Shown here: positions 51,720-61,545 of the stretch, in pieces
Position numbering within the stretch: the stretch's first letter is position 1
Layout of the letters: each line of letters begins with the position of its first letter
Origin: Owenia fusiformis
Lineage: Eukaryota; Annelida; Polychaeta; Sabellida; Oweniidae
Assembly (NCBI GenBank): GCA_903813345.2
Contig: CAIIXF020000006.1
Location: 4,425,096-4,489,095, forward strand
Length of the DNA stretch: 64,000 nt
Direction: 5' to 3'
Notes under the pieces: generated by a model
What the model was told of the DNA's origin: nothing
The model's input: the letters and a program-made list of their open reading frames with translations, nothing else
Database searches by the model: none
Made by a program: the position numbers and the translations under genes

Positions 51720-51737
51720 TGGTGGCAGCGGTGGGAT
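51720..51737 (+). other. Primer-binding site, tRNA-Leu type
   Basis: TGGTGGCAGCGGTGGGAT starts two bases after the 5' LTR. It complements the 3' end of animal tRNA-Leu (…ATCCCACCGCTGCCA plus CCA), recalled from memory. Confidence 0.75.
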
Positions 51738-51752
51738 CTGTTGCCTTAGAAG

Positions 51753-54700
51753 ATGTCTGAGATGTCACAGAAGAGCGAGCCTTCACGGGAGAAGATGGAG
51801 CAAGAGGACTCCAGACGAGATGATGTGAGAACTGGTGGAATTGTGCGATTGGCTCCGAAGATGGGTTTGAAGCAGTGGCAGACTCCTCCAATGGATAGAT
51901 GTCCACAAGAGCAGTCTGGGCTCGAGAGAACATTGCTCCCGAGAGATGAGGAGAAATTGTTCCCAAGCGAGGAGGAGAGTCTCGGTGTTCCACTTATGAC
52001 AGTAGATGACACTCTACCAGAGGACTTAGATGATAGAGCCAGAGCGACTCTAGTCCGAGGAGAGCCTAGAGTTATTTCCCCAGATATGACGATGAAGATA
52101 CTTCCTGATGTAGAGAAGGAAGATACTGGATACCATGCTGAATACAGGCTAAGACGAGATGTTCCAGCTCCCGCTGTGAGAGGAGACCATTGGGCTCGGG
52201 GGAAGAGAGAATTCGACTCCACCAAGTCCAGGCTGATGTCTTTAGAAGGGAGTTTGGGAACTTTGAGAGTAGATGTGCTAAAGATGCGAGATTGCTTCCT
52301 AGACAGACAATGTGAAGGGCAAATGATGATTCATGAAGAGATGAACCACCTTCACGAGGAGATAGCACATCTCTCTAATATGCAGAGGAACCTATGGGAA
52401 GAAATGGGCAGCCTCCATGTTGAACTGGGTAAACTGGCGAATGTGGTGAATCAAGGTCAAGAGGAGGCTAAGAAGACCAGAGAGGGGATAGAGAGTTTCT
52501 TGAAGGAGATGAATGCTACCTTAGGGCAGATGAGCCAACCTCCTCCACCTGTATCTCGGATAGTGACTCCCTCTAAGGTTGAGATGATGGGTGATCCAAG
52601 ATCAGCTCCTCTGACTCAGCCTGATAGAAGTCCAGGTGAGATGTTTGGCCGAGCAGAGATGCCTCCTTATTCCCTAGGACGCCATCTTGAGCTGCCTGGA
52701 TGGTCACGAGGTGAAGAGCCGAGATTGCTCCCAGAAACGACAATGCTGCTAGAGCCCAATAGAGTCTTTCTGGAGAGTAATGGTGATCGTATAATAGATG
52801 AATCTGGGTTCAAGCAGAGAATGCCTGCTCCAGAAGATGATCCACATACAATAACTAGATGTAGTCGAGATGTTGATTTGCAGCGAGATAGAAGTGCTCT
52901 GCCTCCAAAGACTAGAGGACATGAGGCTCCTCAGCTCACAAGGTTGGATCCAAACCAGGTCCCTCGCATGTCTGGAGAGGAACCACTTACTGGTCGATGG
53001 AATCAACATGGAGCCAGATTACCTCGAGAGCCTTATGTGGAAGCAGAGCCAGAGAAGCTCAATGTGTCAAATACTAATAGAAGGGATACTAATACGGGAC
53101 TTCAACAAGAACCAACCCAATCCCGTAGAGTGGAAGTTCCTCCAGAGAGCCTTAGGGCTCATACTACAGATGTGAAGAAGAGCGAAGATAGCTCCAGTGG
53201 TAACCATGAGCAGGCAATAGTTAAGCTTGCAGAAAAAGCCATGGATATGTGTGGGAAGGCCTTGGAGTCAGTGCAGCAGGGAAGAAAAACTAAAATCAAA
53301 CCAACTCAGCTGTTTGATGGGAAGACCCCATGGCTGGATTACAAGGCCTACTTCCAGAACTGTATAGAGAGTAACAGATGGAACGATGAGGAGAAGAGAC
53401 AGAATCTTACAAACCAACTACGGGGAGATGCTCAACAGCTCGTACAGGAGTTGGAAGAGGGGCACTCTTATGATGATCTGGTTGAGGCGCTGACAAAAAG
53501 ATTTGGGCCTGGAGAGAAAGCCTCCATGTATGAAGCGGAGCTTAACGCTAGAACCAGGAAGCCGAAGGAAACATTACAGAGCTTGGGTCAAAGTATCCGG
53601 AGGCTAGCCGCCTTAGCCTATCCGGAGATGCCTCGTTCCTCCCAGGACAGACTTGCTCGAGGGAGCTTTGAAAAGGCTATAACAGACGATGATGTTCGAG
53701 CTGCAGTGCATCGCCGAGCCCCAAAGTCTCTGGATGAAGCCATAGAGGAAGCCCAGAAGGAGGAAGCCTATCAAGAATCGGAACAAATTCGCAAGGGACT
53801 GAAACCTAAACAACGTGATCATCACATTACCATGGTTGCCAGTGACCCTATGGAGGAAAAACTGCTAAAATTGGTCGAGGGCGTGAAGACAGAGATGAAG
53901 GAGATCGGGGAGGCTTTAAAGCTCTTCAAAGAGCAAAGAGAGCTCCGAGCTCCTCGATGCATTACTTGTAGACGATGTGGAGAGGAAGGTCATATTGTGA
54001 GAAGATGTCCTCTAGTCACCTGCTTCAATTGTTTGGAGCCAGGGCACCTCTCCATTGATTGTCCCAAACCAAAGAAGAGTAGAGATGCTCCAAGGATCCA
54101 CCCAGTATGTTTTCTTGATGGCAGAGGTCGAGCAGTAGGAGATCCTAAGAGAGCTGGATCTGCTCAGAAGATAGAGGCTGTTGTTGAGCTGTGTGGAACT
54201 CCTGTTAAGTGCCTAATAGACACAGGATCAGTGGTGTCTTTGATGAGTCTACACAGCTTCAACAGAATCAACTACCGGAAGAGACCACAACTGAAACCAG
54301 CCAAAGATGTCTTGCTGCAAGCCGATGGTTCTCCAATAGCAGTCTACGGCTCGTGTTCTATGGAGGTGGAGTTAGATGGAAGGAAGACCCCCTTAGAGAT
54401 GGAGATTGCCGAAATCAGCCAGGATGGAATCCTAGGGACAGACTACCTGTCGGCTAGTAAAGCAGTGATCCATTATGGCTCTTTACAGATGAGCTTCCAT
54501 GACTCCAACAGAGAAGGAATCCAGAGCTGTTGCAGCTCCCAAGAAGAGAAGTCAAAGGAGCCAAGAACTTTCATTACTGCAACCCACAAAAGAAGAAAGA
54601 GACAAAGAAGAGAGCGAAAGAAGAATGAGCTTCAAAAGAATCCCGATGAGCTAGGTGATACTGTGTGGCTCCAGAATAGCAGAAGGAAGAGCGAAGATGA

Positions 54701-55073
54701 CTCTCTTGATGTTAAGAGCCGAGATGCCTCCAATAGACCTGGGGTGGGAGCTGAGGAACCTCGAGCCCTAGTAGACAGCCGAGAGAGACCTACACTCCTT
54801 GAGAAGGGAAGGTCAAGTAGGGGGGCAAGACGGTCGAGTGGTAGCGAGTTGACAAGAGAGAGGCGAGCCTACAAACCAAGAGGGTCATCAAGTGAGCAGT
54901 CAGAAGAAAGTCTACCTTACAGAGCGAGACCAAGATGTCAAAGAAGACAGCCGACATACTTACCAGTATGTTGTGCTGATAGAGACAAGATGAACTGGAG
55001 AAGAGTTGACTCATCTGAGGAGCCAATGAGGCTCTCCCATGTGCATGGCAGAGGGGCAACTACTGAGGCGTAG
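51753..55073 (+). CDS. Gag-protease polyprotein of the LTR retrotransposon
   Basis: Single frame of 1,106 codons starting at the first ATG after the primer site. The first 250 residues are charged and helix-rich (coiled-coil-like, about 150-255). A retrotransposon Gag core lies at about 515-690 (KIKPTQLFDGKTPWLDYKAY, LRGDAQQLVQELEEG). Two CCHC zinc knuckles follow (CRRCGEEGHIVRRC and CFNCLEPGHLSIDC, about 735-772). The aspartic protease has catalytic CLIDTGSVVS (about 818) and the conserved GILGTDYL (about 890). The last 150 residues are Lys/Arg/Ser/Glu-rich with no recognised domain, in the place where reverse transcriptase would begin. The stop is at 55,071-55,073. The frame is intact, in line with a young element. 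Clade is probably Ty3/Gypsy by protease style, but unproven without a reverse transcriptase. Confidence 0.93.
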   Translation: MSEMSQKSEPSREKMEQEDSRRDDVRTGGIVRLAPKMGLKQWQTPPMDRCPQEQSGLERTLLPRDEEKLFPSEEESLGVPLMTVDDTLPEDLDDRARATLVRGEPRVISPDMTMKILPDVEKEDTGYHAEYRLRRDVPAPAVRGDHWARGKREFDSTKSRLMSLEGSLGTLRVDVLKMRDCFLDRQCEGQMMIHEEMNHLHEEIAHLSNMQRNLWEEMGSLHVELGKLANVVNQGQEEAKKTREGIESFLKEMNATLGQMSQPPPPVSRIVTPSKVEMMGDPRSAPLTQPDRSPGEMFGRAEMPPYSLGRHLELPGWSRGEEPRLLPETTMLLEPNRVFLESNGDRIIDESGFKQRMPAPEDDPHTITRCSRDVDLQRDRSALPPKTRGHEAPQLTRLDPNQVPRMSGEEPLTGRWNQHGARLPREPYVEAEPEKLNVSNTNRRDTNTGLQQEPTQSRRVEVPPESLRAHTTDVKKSEDSSSGNHEQAIVKLAEKAMDMCGKALESVQQGRKTKIKPTQLFDGKTPWLDYKAYFQNCIESNRWNDEEKRQNLTNQLRGDAQQLVQELEEGHSYDDLVEALTKRFGPGEKASMYEAELNARTRKPKETLQSLGQSIRRLAALAYPEMPRSSQDRLARGSFEKAITDDDVRAAVHRRAPKSLDEAIEEAQKEEAYQESEQIRKGLKPKQRDHHITMVASDPMEEKLLKLVEGVKTEMKEIGEALKLFKEQRELRAPRCITCRRCGEEGHIVRRCPLVTCFNCLEPGHLSIDCPKPKKSRDAPRIHPVCFLDGRGRAVGDPKRAGSAQKIEAVVELCGTPVKCLIDTGSVVSLMSLHSFNRINYRKRPQLKPAKDVLLQADGSPIAVYGSCSMEVELDGRKTPLEMEIAEISQDGILGTDYLSASKAVIHYGSLQMSFHDSNREGIQSCCSSQEEKSKEPRTFITATHKRRKRQRRERKKNELQKNPDELGDTVWLQNSRRKSEDDSLDVKSRDASNRPGVGAEEPRALVDSRERPTLLEKGRSSRGARRSSGSELTRERRAYKPRGSSSEQSEESLPYRARPRCQRRQPTYLPVCCADRDKMNWRRVDSSEEPMRLSHVHGRGATTEA

Positions 55074-55307
55074 TGACTCTTTTCCTAAATGATACAATAC
55101 AAAGTTAAGATAGATAGTAGTGCAGATAGTAGATGAGTGTAAATAGACTGTTGATTGAGCGAGTATTGATGAAAGGAGCTAAGTGAGCTCTTTACTTGTA
55201 ATTATTTTGTAAGAGGCACTTGAGCTCTTTATGTACATTGTAACATTGAGATGTATTTTCTTAGTAGTTGACTTTATATTGTGTGATCGTGGGCGATCAA
55301 CCTTAGT

Positions 55308-55316
55308 AGGGGGGAG
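55308..55316 (+). other. Polypurine tract
   Basis: AGGGGGGAG lies directly before the TG of the 3' LTR, the usual plus-strand priming site. Confidence 0.85.
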
Positions 55317-57563
55317 TGTGGGAATTTTTAATTCCCCTGAGTAATACTTGGGCCTGTGAAACGTTTATTTTACAGGATTTTGTGTTATTTTATCTTTATT
55401 CAATGTTCCGTCCCTGTAACTTGGATGTTTACTTGATCAGCAAGCTGGGTTGGAATAAATTTGCATAATTAGGCACCCAGCAACAGAGCTCAACCAATCA
55501 GATGGCTTCATTTGAATTTCCCTCCAACATAAGTTGTAGTTTTCCCATGATGCATTCTGAGATGACTGGGATTAGAGTGTGAGAAAGTGACCTGTAAATC
55601 AGAGTAAACCAAGACTTTGCAGAGCAAACACCTCGTCAGTTTGTATCATTTTATGTGGTAGCGTGTTCGATGTGAATTGCGAACTGTATTACATGATATT
55701 TGGATTATTTGCTGACATTAGTTGCTGCAGTTTTTGCGTCCGTTGTGACTGTGCGAGATACAAGAAGATAACAGCCAGTTTTGGGTGAGTTGGCAAATTG
55801 ATTATTGAGTTTGACGCCATATTGCTGTCCGCCATTTTGATTTCTTCTTCCCAGAATTCCAAGCGGTCAGCCATCTTTATTTTTACGGAAGTGACGTCAT
55901 TTTAAGAAGTAATTCCTCCTCCAAGTAATTAAGGCTCTTGTCTAATCTCAGTTTGATTGATATTCGAGAGCCATATCTGCTCCGAGGACTCACTGCTCCG
56001 AGTGATTACTCCTCCAATTATTTAAGTGTTATATCTCCTCCGAGTTATATTTGGTCCGAGTAGTTACAGCTCTGTCTAATCTCAGTTGTGATTGATATTC
56101 GAGAGTTGTATCTGCTCCGAGGATTGCCAACTCAGAGTGCTTACTCCTCCATCTATTCTAGAGTGGAATTTGCTCCGAGGGTTGAGGATACAGCTCCGTC
56201 TAATCTCAGTTTAATGATCGATATTCGTGAGTTGCTCCTTTTCCTCCTCTGGCTTATTGATGATCCGAAATTGATACAAGTTGCTGAACTTGACGTATCC
56301 TCCGATGTGATTTGACTCCTCCAGAAGTTAGATACTGAGGTTACACTACCGGAACCAAAGTATTTCTGTGTTGCAAGGTTTACTCTCATTGGAGCCAAGG
56401 TTACTCCACCGGAACTAAGGTACTCCACGATCGAGAAGTAGCAGGTCTGGTCTAATCTCACCATCTGATGGACATTCCAGAGGTGTTATTTCTCTATAGA
56501 GGGTGAAGAGGTTTCCCCTGAGACGAGACAACTCCTGGAGTGGAAGGTACTCCAATAGCTAGGGTCTCGTACAAAAGAAGAGGTTTCTCCTGTGAAGTGG
56601 CGACTCCCTGAGTAGAGGATACTTCCGGAGTCTGGACTCCTTCCAAGAGACAGTGTGAGAGAGGTTGAGCAGAAGTTACTATAGAGACGAGAAGACTCCC
56701 ATTGCGGAAGGAACTCCCAATAGCCAGGGTTGCGTTCAGGAGCAGAGGTTTCCCCTGAGACGAGACAACTCCTGGAGTGGAAGGTACTCCAATAGCAAGG
56801 GTCTTGTACAAAAGAAGAGGTTTCTCCTGTGAAGTGGCGACTCCCCGAGCAGGAGATACTCCCGGAGCCTGGACCCCTTCCACGAGACAGTTTTATAGAG
56901 ACAAAATAACTCCTTGAGCCAAGGTTACACTTCCGGAACCAAAACTCCTGGAGCCCTGATTCCTCCGAGGTGAGACGACTCTGAGGGACAGCGCAGTGAA
57001 GATTATTTGGAGCATTTATAACTTGGGTCTAATCTCAGTTTTGATTGACATTCCTGAGTTGTTCCTCCTCCATAGATATCACATTGAAACAGTGATATAG
57101 ACGAGACGATACCTAGAGCAGAAGGAACTCCCCGAGGTTAGATTCCAGTTTAGTGTGAAGAAAGCTTCAGAGGAGCAGATCCTCCTCAGGCCATTTTACC
57201 AGTTGGAGCAGAAGGACCTCCTAGAGGGTGAAGATAGTTCATAGGAGCAGATCCTCCTCCTCTTACAATTATTCAAGGTGTTATTAGAAGAGAGAGAAGA
57301 CTGGAAGAAGCTGAAGTGAACAATTACAGAGACATTCCAGCTCTATATAGACATTTTGAATTTATTTGTATTATTATTTTACATTGGAATAGAGTATAAA
57401 ATCCCTGTATACCATTGTTATATTGCCATCTTTGAAAGGTAACTGCCGTACCACCAAACCAGGTCGGCACCCGTGTATAACACCTCCAAGATCCCTTATA
57501 TCGTCCCTGGCCTTTCCTGAAGTTTGCATACAGGGTACTCCTGGGAATCGGCCCGGCGCGACA
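55317..57563 (+). repeat. 3' LTR
   Basis: Same length as the 5' LTR and identical except for three noticed substitutions. Followed by the ATAT target duplication. Confidence 0.95.
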
Positions 57564-58268
57564 ATATATAGATAATTGGATAGTGGTGAGACTTTTTATA
57601 AGAAGTAGAAATGCGAAACAATTAACTTTTTGATGATGCAATAAAAGCTGTTGGGGAAGGGTACATTAACTAGTATTTAAGATATCAGGAAAATATCAAA
57701 TAATTGGAGAGTTGGTGAGTTAATGTAATTTGGGATAATCTTTCCAACAGTCCATCAATATTGCTAGCTACCATAAATTCATGATTTCAGCTGTATTTGA
57801 CAGCTTGTATATATTTGCAGAATGGATTGAGACACGATGTAGGTCTATTAAAATAGCCCTTTATATTCAATTTTGTCCAAAGTTGCTCCATTTCGGCCAC
57901 ACCTGTACACACATTGTGCTATCTACCTTTGGCTGTGATTGCGTTCAGCTTCAGATATAAAGCAACACTGAGTCGCATTTTTTTGTGGCAGATTTCGAAT
58001 TCATTTGTGTTCATGCTAAACTATTGGACAGCCGAGCACCAAGAATGCCATTGCAGGTGGAGTATGAATATGTTGATCACCGACTGGAACATACTAGCTA
58101 TTCTGTAGAATATCCAAACCAATAATCTACCCCAAATCCTAACATGCCTTCCAAATTAAGTTTGGACTTACCGCCATTGTTCAGCTATAATGCGTTGTAA
58201 CCTCGTTTTGAATTACGCGAGTCGCAGTCCGTGGCTTCACCCTCGTTTTGCTTATCCCCCGTGAGTAG

Positions 58269-59316
58269 GCTTTTCCATTTTGTAAACGTCAAAGTAACTA
58301 AGTGATTGGGAAACAGTTACAGTATATATGGAGTCCCAGTGCTGTGGTACCACTCTACGACATAGCTTCGTCATGTATCGCTATGGCAAACATAGAAATT
58401 AAAAAGAGTTAGCAGGGGCGACCCTGAGGCCATTACAGATCATCTGCGACCGCCGCAGGATATCTCTTGATTTCGAGGGAAAGGAGATTACGGCGGCCGC
58501 GTGCTGTTAATCCAAGTCGTAGAGCAAATGTGACTAAGATATAAATCATTTCGACCTTTTCTTTTCAGTGTTTCTTTCCGATAATAAAAACAAAATCACG
58601 TGCAAATGGTATATTTTCTCAATAGCACACTGCTAAATCTAATTTGTTGTTATTTTATAGCATTTGTGTATTTCCAGTTTGTAATAAATCATCACGGATG
58701 TTTGAAACTATTCAAGAACAACTGATGAGCTTTCGACATAATGACCCAAATAATATTGCAAACGGTAACTAATTTAATTTAATTGTTTCACTTCAATATG
58801 GTGTCAAAGTAAAACGTACATGTATTAAACATACTCAAAATGATATAGTTGTGTTTTGATTAGATTTATAATGAGGCGGGGAGGTATACCCCTTATTTTC
58901 CAAATTATTCCCGGATAAAGAACCATTGGAAAAGAAGATAAGGGCTGCAACTGGTTGAAAAATAATTTTGAAGTACCAATCAAATGAGAGATGTTGATAT
59001 TTAATCAATCAATATCAAATTATATTCTACACATTACTATATGATGCGAAAATTTCGTGAGTAAATATCAAAAATCTTTGAAATGAGAGCATTTTCCGTG
59101 AACTTATTGAACGACCTGCTACACTTGTATGATAACGTGGAACGTGTAAAGGTGTGTTCCTATAATTATTCAAGAATCAAGATGTAAAGAATCATGTCTA
59201 TTCTTTGTATTTTGTAGTTTTAAAGAAAAAAATGATTTAAAAATTTGAACTGAAACAAGTAATAATACAAGCGTTATGTTAAACTTTCATACTGTAAATA
59301 TTTTGTTATCTTATAG
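58269..59316. other. Intronic stretch of the fibrinogen-related gene, nothing recognised
   Basis: Lies between the TIR element and the linker exon. AT-rich, no exon or transposon end supported. Confidence 0.4.
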
Positions 59317-59433
59317 CGAATTGCAACGAGTCGACATTTGGAAACGAAGCATCAAATGAAGATCTTGTAATTATGAAGCAACAAATGAAGAAACTAGTAG
59401 AAACGTGTCAGACAGGATTAGATGACCAAGTTA
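59317..59433 (+). CDS. Fibrinogen-related protein, linker exon
   Basis: Acceptor TTATAG precedes an exon encoding NCNESTFGNEASNEDL, then a helical VIMKQQMKKLVETCQTGLDD. It is followed by the donor GTAAAC at 59,434. Its phases match the first exon donors (phase 1) and the domain exon (phase 1). The Cys-containing helical linker before a fibrinogen domain is typical of ficolin/tenascin-like secreted proteins. Donor choice (59,430 or 59,434) was settled by frame continuity. Confidence 0.65.
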
Positions 59434-59712
59434 GTAAACGATTTAAAATAGGCTATAACAGAAAGTTTATATAAAATGATTGTAGGGGAAATTGACAGAT
59501 TGAACACACTTCATAACTGTTGGGCATTTTCAGAAGAAAAGAATGACAAGAAATATTGTTAGCCATTACCTTTTACATTCGTTCGACTTCACTTCTTAAA
59601 AGAGAGTTTCGTCGGTAGTTTTACTTTATAACTAGACTCTGCGCGGATGGCAGCTAGCCATTAAACTTCGCCAATTTTTTATTCATATCCTTATTTGACT
59701 TTTTAATTATAC

Positions 59713-60707
59713 AGTGCGTATCAAAAAAAAACGCAACAGATCGTTATCTCGGAAAAGCACAAAACCAGTGATAACAGCATTGATTTCATTCAATGCATTG
59801 TAAAGCCATGTGTCTCCTCTTTACAATGATATATCATTCATTGATATTTGGTCATGGTTGGGCGAGTAATCATTCCATTTGCAAAGTGCGCCAAAATTAG
59901 CTTTGAGCCAAGTTATAAAAATCGCAAAAGTCAGTGTACGGAGCCCGATGCAATATTGGAAGAAAACATAAAACCAATGCTGATTGCATCCTTTTCATTC
60001 AATGTACCAAAAAGCCGGATTACTCCTCCTTGCAATGGACTATCATTCATTCACGGGGAGTCATGGCTGACCGAATAATCGTAGATTTTGCAAAGTGGGG
60101 CAAAATTCAGCTCGAACCCAAGTTTTAAACATTGCAAAAGTCAATACAACGGGCAAAGGGGCTATTGAAAGAAGGTGTGACAGGTGTGGTATAGACAGTA
60201 AAGTGTTCATACTCATACTCTTGCAAGAATACATCTAATACCCCTCCAAATTGCTACCACTTTCTTGCACATAAAGATGCGCTCATCTGTCCACGTCATG
60301 CATGGTTCAGCCCTGAGTCATCTGTGGGTTAAAGCAGAGAAAAGCAGCCCATGGGCAATTCTTTCTCGAGGTTTTGCAATATCTGGTGGAGGAATTGTGA
60401 GCACAGATGCTCCTGAGAGAGCTCCAAAAGAAAAAGTCACAAGAATTCAAGTCAGGGGAACTTCCATTGGCACTTAACCCTTGCACTGATTTTTTCAATA
60501 TCTAAAACTTGGCTAAGAGCCGATTTTGACCCACTGTGCAAATGGAAGGATTTCTCACTCAACCATCACCACATGTGAATGAATGACATATCATTGCAAA
60601 GAGGAGAGACATGGCTTTATGGCACATTGAATGAAATTGATGTAGTCATCACTAGTTTTGTTATTTACCGAGATAGCTACTTGTTGCGTTTTTTTTGATA
60701 CGCCCTG
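59713..60707. mobile_element. Degraded Tc1/mariner-like transposon in the intron before the domain exon
   Basis: Ends CAGTGCGTATCAAAAAAAAA and the inverse TTTTTTTTGATACGCCCTG, flanked by TA dinucleotides (59,711-59,712 and 60,708-60,709). Inverted homology extends well inward (AAGCCATGT-TCTCCTCTTT-CAATGATAT blocks), so the inverted repeats exceed 100 bp. A minus-strand relic near 60,270-60,310 reads WTDERIFMCKK, like a transposase catalytic-Asp region, but no intact frame remains. Confidence 0.82.
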
Positions 60708-60848
60708 TAAATGTGCAATATGGACTGGGTGGGTAAAACCTTTCCCAAAAAGCCCTTGATATGCCATCGTGTATTTTAAATCAACCAGCAGATTGGATAA
60801 CTTATTGGTGTAAATCTTCTCATCATTCACCTATTTTAATTTCTTTAG

Positions 60849-61512
60849 GCCGCATAGCAGAAGATTGCAGCAGACATTCGGATGGAGCTCATACAATAAC
60901 CACCAAGAATGGTAGATTTTTTCTTGCAAGATGTGAAGCTGGTTGGCTTATCCTTGCACATCGTTTTGATGGGAGTGTGGACTTCAACCTGGATTGGGCA
61001 GCTTACAAACAGGGCTTTGGTGATATCATGAAAGAACACTTCATAGGAATGGACAGCATTGTTTCTGTATTGCAACAAAAGAGATACAAAGCTAGGTTTG
61101 AGCTTACAACATGGGAGAATGAGACACGATATGCAGAATATAAAACCTTTAACATTAATGATGAAAATGACAAATACAGGTTAAATATTGATGGGTACAG
61201 TGGTACAGCAGGTGATTCTACAGACTGGATTCTATGCTATATTCGAATCATGTTCAATTCTCCACAAAGGAATCTGATAACGATGGTTCTAGTACTTCTA
61301 ATTGTGCTGTCACTTATCGTGGACCTTATTGGTATGGAAACGGTTGTAATGGTTCACATGACTCTGTCTTTGGCAAATACATAAAAGGTTCCGAATGTCC
61401 AAGTGCTTACGGTTGTATAAATAGGTATTATTGGCCTGGGAAACTCCCTGGGGTTACTACCAATTATTTTTACTCGTTTAGAGAGGTAAAGCTCAAAATC
61501 CGACCAATTTAA
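60849..61512 (+). pseudogene. Fibrinogen C-terminal domain exon with a frameshifting insertion
   Basis: Acceptor TTCTTTAG leads into RIAEDCSRH, GWLILAHRFDGSVDFNLDW, YKQGFGD and KYRLNIDGYSGTAGDS, the conserved order of a fibrinogen-related domain. The frame then breaks. From 61,234 the other frame continues with the calcium-site-like SDNDGSS, NCAV, YWPGK and the terminal EVKLKIRPI, ending at 61,510-61,512. The break coincides with 14 extra bases between two GATTCT copies (61,214-61,219 and 61,228-61,233). Apart from this the domain is complete and the usual ~215 residues. Known members bind sugars or acetylated ligands in invertebrate immunity. It may be a pseudogene, a null allele or an assembly error. 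Confidence 0.85.
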
Positions 61513-61539
61513 AAGAGGCTCTATCCCATAGGATATCAC

Positions 61540-61545
61540 AATAAA
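61540..61545 (+). terminator. Candidate polyadenylation signal, fibrinogen-related gene
   Basis: AATAAA 28 bp after the stop codon of the fibrinogen domain, a plausible spacing for a very short 3' UTR. Confidence 0.5.

Larger units (their letters stand above)
49472..57563 (+). mobile_element. Young LTR retrotransposon encoding only Gag-protease
   Basis: Complete 8,092-bp element with equal 2,247-bp LTRs (TG...CA ends), a primer site, one long frame and a polypurine tract. A 4-bp ATAT duplication flanks it (49,468-49,471 and 57,564-57,567). Only three LTR differences were noticed (50,405/56,250; 50,867/56,712; 51,690/57,535), so the insertion is recent. Reverse transcriptase, RNase H and integrase are absent. 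There is no room for them in the 3.6-kb interior, so it must depend on a partner element. Confidence 0.93.
48732..58263. mobile_element. TIR element with 5-bp target duplication, split by the LTR retrotransposon
   Basis: The ends 48,732-48,784 and 58,213-58,263 are inverted repeats of about 50 bp (CACGG, then GATAAGCAAAACGAGGG and CCACGGACTGCGACTCGCGT). AGTAG flanks both sides (48,727-48,731 and 58,264-58,268). Without the nested LTR element it is about 1.4 kb, with no transposase. A 5-bp duplication and CAC termini are features of the Transib superfamily; that assignment is only suggestive. Confidence 0.78.
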
